A stretch of 64,000 bases of DNA from Sinohyriopsis cumingii. Its lineage: Eukaryota > Mollusca > Bivalvia > Unionida > Unionidae. Of the stretch, positions 52,955 to 64,000 are shown one piece after another; the first letter of the stretch is position 1; each line of letters begins with the position of its first letter. Under the pieces are notes generated by a model. That model searched no databases. It had not been told where the DNA came from and worked only from the letters and a program-made list of their open reading frames with translations. The translations under genes were made by a program, and so were the position numbers. The stretch lies in the NCBI GenBank assembly GCA_028554795.2, contig CM068830.1, positions 110,311,214-110,375,213 of the forward strand. The letters run 5' to 3'.

Positions 52955-54485
52955 GCAGTGTTAAGGGTTGTGTGTGGGATAATCGTTGAGATCGAAAATT
53001 TATCTGTGGTCAAACTTGTCTTGGTAAAAAATATTAGCTGACTTCGAGTCTGTATCAGTCATAAGCAGAGTAGCGCGATATCCGTATTTGTTCATAATAA
53101 AGTCATAACAAAACTCGTACATCAGCATTTTGGAGAGCTCGAGTATGGTAGAGCCAACTTCGATAGGTTTATCGAGTTTGAGACTGATTTTCTGTATTCG
53201 ATTGCAACGAGATCATCATCGAAGATTTTCATGTGAAGACAAACATCATTGCCGATCAGCTTATCTCTTCGTTTGGTGCTGTTAACAATTTCAATTTCTT
53301 TTCCGATGTCGAATGTTTTCCATGGTTTTTCCGAAGACGCCATTGTTCATGAAGCTGGAGAAACGTTTGCCGAAGTCTGCGTGGTTTTAGCCCGTTGCTT
53401 CGTGCTAAAGTCGATGCAGGTTTTCATCCACGGGGATTGTTGAATTTGAGAGCGCGATGAAGTTTATCGAGCACGTCTCCATGTTAGATAGTTTGTTCGA
53501 GTAGACAATTCTTCAAAATGTACTTGTTTTAATTCATGAGATTGGGCACAAGTTTTTGCACTTTGGCGTCTCCCAAACTTATTATTTTTGTTCGTGCTGT
53601 TCCCGAGACAGCATTTCGTTAGTGACAAGAAGTTGTTCACTTAGAATGGATAATCGTTGTGAGCATCGTGGAGATGTTCTGGATAAACGAGATCGACCTC
53701 GACGAAGCAGCCTATGACGGAGGTGAATCCTGCTCGTTTTTCTTTTGATGGAACTGTTCTCCGGTCATCCTGTGAAGTCAGCCTGTGGGTAGAGGTTGTG
53801 ACATGGCCCACTTTTGAGATTGTTCCCGTCGAGGTATATGATGTACGTGGATGGCTTCATGGGATCGTAGTTGGTCATGTATTTGTTGTTGGTGACGGCG
53901 TGTTTTTTTGCTGGCGAAAGAAATTCCGTCTGGAACTATGTGTTCGATGAATAGAAACGTGTCTAGAACGGTGAACAGTTCCAGTTGGATTTGACATATT
54001 TGGAGGAGCGCATCCCACGGGAGAACTCGAGCTGAGAAGTACCAGAGTGGTTGCAGTTGGTAACGGTCCATGATCGTTTTTCGGAAATTGTCGAATACAT
54101 CTGCGAGCAAGAGAACATCCGTTTTGAGATATACATGGTGTTAATCTCCGAGGGTTTGACACCCAAAATTTTGCTATACCGTGTGTGCAGGCTGGCATTC
54201 AATCATCGATGTATTCGCAAGGATAAATTCCTTTTACTTGGAGTAAAGTAATCTTCTCTGGACCCGTTTAATCTAGGTGAATAAGGTTAGGACAGTGTTG
54301 AGCGAACTCCGACATGAACCGAAAACTATCATTGAATCGGAAAAGTCCAATCCAGAAATGACATGCACTTTTCAAAATTGCTGGCGATGCAGTTGATGCT
54401 GTAGGAGAATCTGTATCTGGCGGCGTCGGTGTGAAGTTTTTTGACGTCAGGATGACTGAGTTCTGCGAGGAACAAATGTCCATCG
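52955..54485 (-). pseudogene. PolB: Third family B DNA polymerase lineage (fossil)
   Basis: The minus strand carries, in order, KGIYPCEYIDD (54.2 kb), LADVFDNFRKTIMDRYQL (54.1 kb), WDALLQICQIQLEL, AMSQPLP (53.8 kb), FVEVDLVYPEHLHDAHNDYP (53.7 kb), KPIEVGSTILELSKMLMYEF and LLMTDTDSK (53.05 kb). These are the conserved blocks of a protein-primed polymerase (DNA_pol_B_2) common in animal Polinton/adintovirus/bidnavirus-like elements. TDTDS is motif C. It differs from both other PolB types here. No capsid or other element gene was found beside it. Very old, with more than ten breaks. Confidence 0.85.
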
Positions 54486-56653
54486 TACTGTTATGTATAT
54501 TTAATTCGCTTTGTTTGTTAGTTTGTTTTATTTTATCTTATTTCATTTCATGCTATTGTAATGCAACATTGTATGTTGGACTTGACCTTGTCCGAAATGA
54601 GTTCAATTCTGATTGACCCAAATTTATTTTTTCTTAGTTTTATTCTATGTAAACGACTAATACTTAGCTAAATTACTCTGCATGTGTATTGGCTGAAAAT
54701 TAGTATTATTAGTTGTAGAATAAAGTAAACATGCTTATTTGCGTGAATTGTCCAAAATTCAAAATATTATTGGGGAACATCAGGATCTTTCTAGAAGGTT
54801 ATTTTCCATTTGGATTTTTTATATAGAAAATGCTAATTATGACGTGAAGCCAAATATAACATTATATATTGTGTAACTGAGAGGATTGTATTAGTTGATT
54901 AAGATCTAGCACATTGAAATTGTATAGTATGCTGTGTCCAGTTGGGCTGAATTTTATTTCGTAAAATTATTGTAATCAAGTGACTATTTTCTCTGGAAAT
55001 ACAAAAGTACTCTGATAAAATTATTGGAAAGAGACATTCACTGGAATTTATAATGTATTCAAGCGTGGAATTGTAGTTCAGTGATTCACCAAACGACTGT
55101 GGCACATCAACACACTAGGAGCTATAACAGACACTTTATGGATTCATTCTGGAAATTTACTTTGTTTTATTTAGGACTTTAAATTACTTGTACTTGTGTC
55201 TATAATTCTTGGAATATTTTAGAATTTAATTCGCACTACCGAAAGATCTGTTTTCTCATTTCACTTTGTATTCTAAGAAATATATTATTTGTTAAATTTT
55301 GCACAGCTTATTGTCTTTCACTCTTTTCTGTTACTTATTTTAAAAGCATAGACTCGTAACAGAAAATATTGCGCTAGTCCTTGGATACGAATTTCACTTA
55401 AATATTTCAGAAAACATTGTTTTTGAACAATATGAGCTGGCATGTGTGACAATGATGCAAAGGCAGCCTTCTTAGTGTTCTTAAAATACGTTTTACATTC
55501 ATATTGACTTATTAGCAGACGGGGTGAGTCTTGGTACATAATTTCGTTGCTTAAGTTTCCCGAAATTGCGTGGTTTAGTTTACAAACATTGGTTCATATA
55601 TTTTTGGTTACCTGAGGAGTTGTTTCTTTATACTGTACCACCGACTACTCTGTTGTAGCATAAATTTTATTTTGTGGAATCAGAAAGAGGGTGCTGGTCA
55701 GTTTCTAAAATATGTGCATCGTCCATGTCTTTTTAGTACTATAGCGTGCACATTTTGCACTTATTTTACAAGAGAATCAGCTTTGCTCTTTTTATGTCAT
55801 CTATTCACTACATTTTGATATTTCATGAAGAGTTGTACTATTTGTGCTGTGAGATATCATTGTTATCACCAGGAACTAACTCTACTTGGTATATTAGCTA
55901 TAAAAATGATGAAACTGACATATGCTAAGGAAACTGTAGGTTAAATTGTGTAAATGAGGTATGGAGTTGTCTCGCAGCTGTTGTTGTATTTCTTGACTTC
56001 TCGGTCATCGACAAATGCAATAAATCATAGGAAACTAAATAATTTCAATTGTGCCAGGTCAAGGTTGTGTTTTGATCAGAATTGTCCAAAATTTCGAAAA
56101 TGAGAATCTTTTCCCCTAATCATTCTGATATATGAATTCTTAAGGTCTCTCTGGGTAGTTTTATATTTTGACATACACATACCCAAATATCTTTAAGGTA
56201 CAAAGAAAACAAAAACAATCATGAGCCTAATTATAAACCTAGCGTTTATAAATTTACACACCAGCTAAATCGTTAATGTGATTTACATTTACTCTGAGTT
56301 AGGTTTGGGAATGGGTTGGCTTGTTTGGTGACTGCCTGTCACAGTTAGACCAGCAGTGGAGATCATATTAATAACTTGGGCTGTACATGAACAGTTGCAT
56401 TGACTTGCGTATTTAGATATTCCTACTACAGAGTTAAATATCTAAAGTTCGAAAAGGCTGAGAGGTGATGAAGTATGCTAATTTGTTATAATACTTGTGA
56501 ACTTAATCATCCTAATCCTTATATTGGCTCTTAAAGACGAATTGTCATGGGAAAAAAATCAAAATAGCTATTTGCCGTCAAAAATGAATGTAATAGAAAA
56601 AAGACATGGATTGGTGGTAGTTTCGGTTCAGTATAAAGACCAGTTGTACACGC

Positions 56654-57059
56654 AATTAACCCGTTTACCTCAGTTAAAATCATTTGTTAGATTTTCCTTG
56701 TATCTTTAATGTAAAGTTTTCATTTTTCAGCAATAGGTCATCGTCGATGAAAATTCACCAAAATAACTGTCCAGATAGACCTTAGATCTCAGGCCTAAAA
56801 CTCTAATATCTGGACACAGAATCCGATTCCGACAATTGGTGTATACAAAACGTGTCTAAAATAATACGTTTTCCCACTCTGTTTTCTAATTTAATGTGAA
56901 CGTCCAGATTATTTAGTATCATTGTAGAGCTACATCTGTCTACCTTTCTACAATACCACCCACTTTTGGTATATCGTAAATGACCTTGACCTAACAGAGC
57001 TTGGAATTATGGTACAACCTCATGACGCGTAAAAGTGGCACGCGGGGTTAATGAATTAA
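56654..57059. mobile_element. MITE, diverged copy of the 59.0-59.5 kb element
   Basis: It ends in GGGGTTAATGAATTAA, close to GGGGTTAATGAGTTAA at 59540, and its interior aligns: GGATTCCGA-like, TATTATTTGGTATCATT-like, TCTACCTTTCTA.AATAC.ACCCA and ATGACCTTGAC. A shorter related stretch is at 15.215-15.29 kb. Confidence 0.65.
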
Positions 57060-58709
57060 TCCGCGCGAGGCTAGTGAATAACGGCAAATTTCAATATAGC
57101 TTGAATCTATTGAAAATTTATTTATTGAATAATGTCGTGGTTAAAATCCCTGAATTTAAACCATGACATCATTCTAAAAATACATTTCTGATTGATTAAT
57201 AAATGATATATTTATTCATGGCTGGTACGATTGTTCTTATAAATGACCATGATATACTAATGCTGTTCTAATGCTATGATTCGCTTGGTTAAAAGAAAGG
57301 TATCCAGGGTAAGTAGATTACAGCTAAGACCAAATATATTCAAAGCTGTGCAATAACATATAGTCATCGGCTTCCAACTAGATTAGATGCTGAAAATATC
57401 TTTGTATTTTATTGATAAAATAGTCAGACGTCTGTGTGGTTGTAAATGAAAAACAGGAAATACTATTTCCAGCCTTGTTCGAGGCGATGATGATATCTAT
57501 TGGAAAGCGGGAATATCATGTTCAGATTCCAATGAAATTACTTTAAAGTTTTAGCTCAATCTTGAGTGAAATATTGATAGGTGCATAACACTAATGAAAA
57601 AATTAGGGGCAGAGACATCTTCCGTCAATTATTTGTAAGGACGAATTTGTGTAACTTGATAACTCTGAAACGTTGTTCTCAGCTGATGGACAAATCGTTC
57701 TTATATTGCGAAGACGTAGTTCTAACGTGTATTTTTATAACTGATGTGGGCTCAAATCGGACGTTTTATAAATTGTAACATAAAATCACTGAAAAATTTG
57801 AAGATTCATTTCGGCTGCAACTATTTAAGTAAATAAATTTTGAATTTGAGAAGGCAGATATTTTTTCTTGTGTGATACATACTATTGCCATATATAACAT
57901 AATTTGATTATATTTTAGAAAATTTCAATACAATAAGTCGAGCGAATTCTTACAGTTTAAAATGCAACGTCACCAGCCAATTGATATCGAACACTATTAT
58001 CGCTGACCTCACTTCTGAAATGTACTCAAATGCTTTGTTTCTCATATTTAGCTGTGCTGCTTGTCGACCAGAGCTTTTTGTTATCATATATTAGCATACA
58101 TTTATTATAGCAACAACTCCTAAGTTACTTGAATATTTGCCATGAAACGTGATGCACATTTTACCTCATGACTCATTTTTGATCATCCACGCAAACGATA
58201 CCATTAATACACAATGAATGGGTATACAATTTCTTACCCTAATGTTTAAATGTTAAATTGTCTTTTATTAAATAGAGGAGTTATACGCACTGAATGAATC
58301 GGAAGTTATAGCCTAACCGTGGCGTGGGATTTTATATTGAAAGTTGATTTTTGAATTTAAAATGTAGTTTGTTTAAACTGTCGTACTTCAAACTAAACAT
58401 TTACAATCGCACATTCACTTATATGTGTTTGTTTTTATATACATTGGTAGTACTGAGGGATATTCCGGGTAAAGAAGGGACCGTCTGGAGACCATAAGAA
58501 ATAACATTACGCTCGCCATTTTGAAAAGGGGACTACTATGGACAGTAAGAATTTAACATTAGTCCATATAATGAACATTATGGGTCTGTCTGGGTACAAC
58601 TGAGGTGATAATTTTAAAACTCTACCTGCTAAAATGCATATGGACAAGAGAGAAGTTTTGTGTTAAAACTACACTTACTTACATAAAACTCCATCTGACT
58701 CACCAGCAC

Positions 58710-58711
<2 letters not shown>

Positions 58712-58790
<79 letters not shown>

Positions 58791-58825
58791 TAGATAGATA
58801 GATAGGTGTGTGTGTGTGTGTGTGT
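58712..58825. repeat. Compound (AT)n(TAGA)n(GT)n microsatellite
   Basis: About 77 bases of AT, then four TAGA units and ten GT dinucleotides. Confidence 0.95.
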
Positions 58826-59004
58826 TAATAGAAACACTTAACAAACGAAAAGAACAGGAGTGATTACACATATGAACAATCAGCTCTATAAAGGGTTGTG
58901 ATATGAACTGTAACCATATTTATTTACTGTCGGATATACTATATACAGCACTGACTGTCCTTCCATACAAACTACTGCCTGTCACACTTCCCATTCATGT
59001 TGTT

Positions 59005-59540
59005 TTAACTCATTAACCCCTGGTGGTTTTTGTCGTTTCTGCCTGAAATGCGAGTAGGAACACATTTCGGGTGCTATTTCTGGATATATAATAATAAATC
59101 GACTTCCAAGAGATTTGACATTAACCTAATTTTTTTATTGCTTAATGGACCCATCATTTTCGTATCGAGATCACTCTTTATTCCAAATGTCCACCTTATC
59201 CTACTTTTTGCAAAGGTTCAACTCTCTGTGTGCAATTGAGATCGGTTTGCCTTAGATATGAGGCATTACAGTCTAAATCCGGACACCAAACCGGATTCCG
59301 ATCACTGGCGAATTTCGGGTGGAATAAAGTGGCTTCCAAAATATTATGTTTTTCCCTCTGTATTTTGTAATGCAACGAGAAAGTCCATATTATTTGGTAT
59401 CATTGGTAGAGCTAAGTATGTCTACCTTTCTAGAATACTACCCATTTTAGTGCCTCACACATGACCTTGACGCTACAGAGCTCGGCAGTAGGCTACTACC
59501 TCCTGCAGCGTAAACGTGGAGCCAGGGGTTAATGAGTTAA
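59005..59540. mobile_element. TTAA-flanked MITE, piggyBac-like
   Basis: TTAACTCATTAACCCCTGG at 59005-59023 is the exact reverse complement of 59522-59540. Both ends carry TTAA, the target site used by piggyBac transposons, leaving a 15-bp inverted repeat CTCATTAACCCCTGG. The 536-base element has no gene. It lies right at the left edge of element 4. Confidence 0.8.
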
Positions 59541-59609
59541 CACTCCCATCCTCACCCAATTGGTCCATTTCAGTAACACGTCTCTGCATGGGGGCAGCTG
59601 GTCACGCTC

Positions 59610-60330
59610 AATCGAACCATCGAAGTGACCTTAGTCAAATTCATTCATCCCACACCAATCAAAAACATCAATGAGAATCAAAACACTTTCCACGTCGAAA
59701 TCATGAACGAACAAGTGCAACAAGCCATGAATGAAATTGGGTTTCCAGGTATAAACAATTCAGCGAGCAATCCATCATTCACCATCTATAATGCGAAAAT
59801 TCCGGCAGGCTATTATTTTAACAAAGCCAAACGAAGTGTCAACATCGAGTACCATAAAGTGGCTCGCTGCCTACTGATGAAATCGAAGGATACCCAAACG
59901 TTGCCCATCAGTTTTAACCGTAGTTTGTTTGAAAGTTTGGGTGGAGACACAAAATTGGCACCGAATTTCAACCAGACGATCAACTGCAATATGGAATTTC
60001 ACAAGTATTTTAGATCCCATTTAGAACTGAACGAAGGATTGAATTTGATATGTTTGTATTTTGATATGGTAGATTACAACGTGGTGGGACAAAAAGCCGC
60101 ACCGTTACTGAGAGTCATTCCTTTCAACCTGGATTCTGCCACGACCAATGACGAGGACGGTGGAAACACGTATCACGTTCACTGCTAGTTTGTACATCCT
60201 CACTATTTGTCTGTCAGTAAATCGTATTTCGACACTGTCAATATTGCTATGAAAGGAGATCTGGGACAAAATATTCCATTCACCAAAGAGAAAGTCACAG
60301 TGAGACTCCAGTTTCGAAAACGATTCTCTA
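59610..60330 (+). pseudogene. Penton-like minor capsid protein, second family (fossil)
   Basis: It starts MTLVKFIHPTPIKNINENQN. The C-terminal part YLSVSKSYFDTVNIAMKGD and NIPFTKEKVTVRLQFRKRF is the conserved end of Polinton penton-type single jelly-roll proteins. It forms the vertices of the capsid. It is unlike the element 1 penton in sequence. Broken once or twice. Confidence 0.75.
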
Positions 60331-60760
60331 TCGACTTGCAAGTCATGTATCCAGTGTACCAAGGAGTCGCTCGACAGAGACGACATAGATTGGGAGATAT
60401 GCTAACATCTGCCTTTCATTTGGTGGACCCCTTCTTCAATGGAATGGGGACACGAGGATTGCACGTCTTGAAAGATGCCGCTTTGTCGCAAAGCAAATAA
60501 TCTCTCCAAAATATCATCATTGAGAAACAAAACCCCAAAGAAGCTTTCTTGAGAGCAGGCAAAAATGTCTTGCTTCATACTGGAAAAGACATTTTGGTCG
60601 GACGAGAAACGTCTATAAATGCCCTGGACGCTGACATTATTGTTTCCCTGACCCACAGCAAGAGCGAGGCACAACGATACGTCGAAGACATCCCTGCAGA
60701 GGCCTTCACACACCCAGAACCAGAAAGCGCACGAAATGAAGAACCGTCCGAGAATTAGAC
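60331..60760 (+). pseudogene. pVI-like protein, second family (fossil)
   Basis: PVYQGVARQRRHRLGDMLTS, VDPFFNGMGTRGLHVLKDAA and LRAGKNVLLHTGKDILVG follow the Y.G...QRG.G.G......P....G...L...GK....G.D pattern of pVI-like Polinton proteins. It ends in an acidic Glu/Pro-rich tail. It lies between penton and capsid. Broken. Confidence 0.65.
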
Positions 60761-60789
60761 GCTTTTGATTATTCAAAGGCCAGAGAGAA

Positions 60790-62060
60790 AAATTGATGCA
60801 CCGAGAGTCTTTTGCATGTTCCAAGTCGGAACTTGATCTGTTTGCCATGTTACCCACAATGATGATGATGCAAGAATCCCAATGGGTATAATTTCATCCC
60901 ATCTCCTCTTTGACAACCCAGCCCCATCGAATCTGAAATCAAAGGACATCCAGAAGATTACGTCGATCTTAATAGCAGTTACTTGTATGTGAAGGTCAAA
61001 GTTCTCGATCCGAATAGATAGTCTATAGACAGGAACGAGGAAGTAGCTCCTGTAAACAGTTTCATGCATTTATGTATTAGTGAAGTAAATTTGTACTTGA
61101 ATAACAAACTAGTCAGCAGCAGCATGGATACTTCCGGAGAGTACCTGGAAAATCTCGTTACGTACGGAAAAGATGCCACGAACACCCATATGGATGCTTG
61201 TGTGGTATGAAAACCTGAACGATAGGCAAATTCAAAGACACCGATTTGATTAGAGATAAACAAGCAAACTACAATGTGGAATTCAACGACCGAAGAAACA
61301 AAATCAAGGACGAACTTAACTTAGAACAGATTAATCATTTGCATTTGGACACGTAGTTACAATATAAGTATTTGCTTAACGGAGCGGATGTCCATCTCAG
61401 ACTGAATCTCAACAGTACTGCTTTCCATTTTGTGGCTGATGCTACTAATTACAAAACCGTCATCGAAGAAGCCAGACTCTACGTTAGACACATATAAGTA
61501 ATCTAAAGTGGAAAACGACATCAGTCACAATTTGAGCAGAACGACCACCATGTATCCAACACGAAGCATGGAAGTGAAAATTTTCATCATTGCTGCTGGA
61601 CTCCGATCCAAGATCGAATATTATCTGTCTCAAGGACAGTTACTAAAACCTTTAATCATTGGCATCGTTAGCAGTGCAGTCATAAACGGATCCCCCGATC
61701 AAAATCCTTTCGAGTTTGAGCATTACAACATGTCCAAGACCGAAGCCAATCGAGATGGCAACACCTTCTGTACCAAATCCTTTGAACCTGACTTTGACAA
61801 GAAGTACTTGAGGTCGCCCGTTGTTCATGTAAAAAGCTATCGGTCAGCTAGGGACCAACCTTAGTCACGGCAGTTCGTACGACGATTATGCACGAGGTTA
61901 GGCTTTTGATTGCACTCCTGACCAAGGCAGCGACGAGGGACATTTCCACCCAATAAAATCTGGTCTACTGCATGTGGAACTTAAGTTTGCAAAAGCCTTA
62001 CCCGAGACGGTGAACGTCATCTTGTATGCCGATTTTTATAATACGATATAAATCAAGTTT
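60790..62060 (+). pseudogene. MCP: Major capsid protein, second family, longer copy (fossil)
   Basis: It aligns with 47.29 kb at the start (HRESFACSKSELDLFAM) and at YVDLNSSYLYVKVKV, APVNSFMH and LYLNNKLVSS. The later half shows IVSSAVINGSPDQNPFEFEH and FCTKSFEPDFDKKYL, typical of the back half of F54H12.2-like Polinton capsids, and near the end VNVILYADF. Broken several times. Confidence 0.75.
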
Positions 62061-62109
62061 CAGAGAATTCATTCTAGACTGTTGAAGCTAATAAGAACCT
62101 TAGCCCTCT

Positions 62110-62405
62110 TTGTATGGACAAGAATGTTTGGAAATGGAATGGGAGGATATAGTGGAAGCAGAACCATCCACCAAAAAAGACAAAGACGAAGGGGATATTG
62201 TGATGTTCAGGTGGTCAGAACAAAAACAACATTTATCCTCCTGTTTTGCTAAACATCTGGCGGAAAACATTACAGGGTTGACCAAGAAAGATTGCTATGA
62301 CTCTGAAAACGATCATCCCAGTCACATTCAACACGATAAATGTCTGATGATGAGCCAAGAAGAAATACTGGACATGTATATGGAGGACACTCGTGGTCTC
62401 ATCTA
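62110..62405 (+). CDS. Small acidic protein between capsid and protease
   Basis: A 98-residue frame that looks whole: MYGQECLEMEWEDIVEAEPS, rich in Asp/Glu/Lys with a CFAKHLAENITGLTKKDCY segment and a MMSQEEILDMYMED end. No family recognised. It lies between capsid and protease, the slot where element 1 holds its pX-like protein, but it is acidic rather than basic. Confidence 0.5.
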
Positions 62406-62439
62406 GGAAGAAGCAGTGTTGCATTAGTGGTATACAAAC

Positions 62440-63010
62440 TTGTGTAATCATTCTTTTCCTCCAATGACTTCTCTAGAGATCCATCGCATTAAACCTCTCT
62501 TTGCGCAGAGTATGGAGGCGAAGAGAAGAGTCGTTTACTTGACAGAAATTTTCAAGCAAAATGTCAGAATTGATTTGATGACTTACCATTACCTGTGAAA
62601 CAAGAAGAAAAAACCCAAAACAGGATGGATACCTGGGAACTTTATTACCTTTGGAAAATAGTTCTTACACTGCTTCTCGGAATCCTGTCATGTGCACTAA
62701 AGATGAACTTCATCATTGCAATATACGACAGTCATCTCTCAGGAACCCAGTGGGTAGCCGTCAACTTTCATCATGATGCCTTTGTTGAGTATTTTGATTT
62801 GTATGGATTACCGCCTTTGGAAGACGACATCATCGACTATTTGAAAAGAAATGCCTAGATGACAAGATTCAATAATGTAAAATTCCAAGGCGCAGATTCC
62901 ATGGTGTGTGGACAATATTATGTGTTTTCTTCAACACAGTCTTGGATATCCTTTAGAACATTTAGCCATTGATTTTGGTCGTGACTCGACGAAAAGGTAG
63001 ATCCACGGTT
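62440..63010 (+). pseudogene. PRO: Adenovirus-type cysteine protease, second family (fossil)
   Basis: FIIAIYDSHLSGTQWVAVNF, then VEYFDLYGLPP, then KFQGADSMVCGQYYVF are the three catalytic-region blocks of Polinton C5-type proteases. It would mature capsid proteins. Position after the capsid gene fits. Broken. Confidence 0.75.
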
Positions 63011-63249
63011 TTGTTACCATTATAGATATCTCGTCCTTAGCTAGGAAACTTAGTGTATATCAATGTCCAAAAGACTTCCATCAGATGAAGTCTAACATGA
63101 CTTCACAACATTGTCAACGTTGTCAAAAATGTGTTATTTGAAGAAATATGTGTTGATGTTATATTATGTGTTGGTTGTTTGTTTGTTGAGTAAAAATGGT
63201 ATCTGCGCGCCATTCAACATTGAATAACATAAATAAATCACGTCGAGAA

Positions 63250-63490
63250 AATGAGGATGTTGCAAGAAGTAGTGGATACCATAGGCATGGTGGAGGAAAT
63301 GCTAGAAAGGTTGCAACATGGTTATTTTAGCCCTCACAGAGTCAAAATGAAGATAAACAATGTGACTTGGAGAGCTTACAAAAGTGGAAGAAAGAGAAAA
63401 AGGAGGAGGAAAAAGATGAGAAAAAGAATTTTAAAAATCCCCTTAAAAATGAGGTGCTGGTGGAGAAGAAAGGAGGAGGGAAAGTAGACG
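63250..63490 (+). CDS. Small Lys/Arg-rich protein at the element 4 end
   Basis: A 78-residue frame: MRMLQEVVDTIGMVEEMLER, then a strongly basic tail (SGRKRKRRRKKMRKRI). An AATAAATCA hexamer region lies just upstream. It may bind DNA. It occupies the same slot as the small charged gene at 49.04 kb. Composition bias makes the call weak. Confidence 0.4.
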
Positions 63491-63579
63491 AAAGTTAAAA
63501 GAACCTTTTCTAAATCTAGTTATGTAGATATCTCTCTCCGCTGCACCAAGTTTGATGAATATTTCTTAGGGTATGTGTA

Positions 63580-63881
<302 letters not shown>

Positions 63882-64000
63882 AACTCATATCCACTCCTGA
63901 AATGCAAATAATTATTTTAACAACTGAATCAAGTCGATTTCAGTATCCTTTATTTTGACAATTTATTTTTTCCCAAATTCAAAAGACTACACACCTATTT

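Larger units (their letters stand above)
54486..59000. other. Host-like AT-rich DNA without genes
   Basis: No coding region of convincing character. Contains one MITE copy (56.65-57.06 kb) and a compound microsatellite (58.71-58.83 kb). Confidence 0.6.
59541..63490 (+). mobile_element. Element 4: Polinton structural block (fossil)
   Basis: Penton-like, pVI-like, capsid, small acidic protein, protease and a small basic gene in a row on the plus strand. Same family as element 3 (penton end, pVI-like and capsid align). Replication, integrase and ATPase genes are absent. Broken, with about ten breaks; penton and pVI-like genes are the best kept. Confidence 0.8.

Noticed and set aside
53714-53950. 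78-residue plus-strand frame with Trp/Val-rich sequence
   Set aside because: It lies opposite conserved PolB blocks on the minus strand and has no character of its own.

Overview
The window looks like animal nuclear DNA, most likely from a mollusc or similar marine invertebrate. Long AT-rich stretches without genes carry (AT)n, (GA)n and (CA)n microsatellites, tRNA-derived SINEs, one of which resembles the molluscan RUDI/V-SINE type, and part of a LINE. I found no convincing host protein gene, rRNA gene or functional tRNA. About half of the window is made of fossil virus-like elements of the Polinton/Maverick/adintovirus world.

1-16.8 kb: element 1, mostly on the minus strand and open at the left edge. 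Reading leftwards it has a packaging ATPase (16.1-16.8 kb, set apart by 2.2 kb of repeats), a coiled-coil/AT-hook protein, a pVI-like protein, a double-jelly-roll capsid protein, a small pX/mu-like protein, an adenovirus-type protease, a tail-fibre-like protein, a hydrophobic protein, a penton-like protein, small accessory genes, and a replication polyprotein (family B polymerase, SF1 helicase, HNH-like zinc module). On the plus strand lie an apparently whole HNH endonuclease and a small zinc protein.

16.8-23.5 kb and 33.5-49.6 kb: remains of a second, more classical Polinton family. It has its own protein-primed PolB with a divergently transcribed CCHC zinc-knuckle gene (seen twice), BIR (IAP-type) genes, two repeated accessory families, a packaging ATPase (twice), a chromodomain integrase, penton, pVI-like and capsid genes, and candidate terminal repeats near 23.4 and 49.6 kb. 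59.5-63.5 kb holds a further piece of this family (penton, pVI-like, capsid, acidic protein, protease). It is followed by a scrap of the element-1-type ATPase interrupted by an (AT)n tract.

53.0-54.5 kb: a badly decayed third PolB lineage, isolated in host DNA. Three unrelated-looking PolB types and two capsid/ATPase sets therefore share 64 kb. All of these are treated here as fossils; most parts are broken, many of them several times.

The remaining intervals (23.5-31.9, 49.6-53.0 and 54.5-59.0 kb) are host-like DNA with SINEs, a candidate inverted-repeat transposon at 25.9-27.0 kb, tandem repeats and two copies of a TTAA-flanked MITE.
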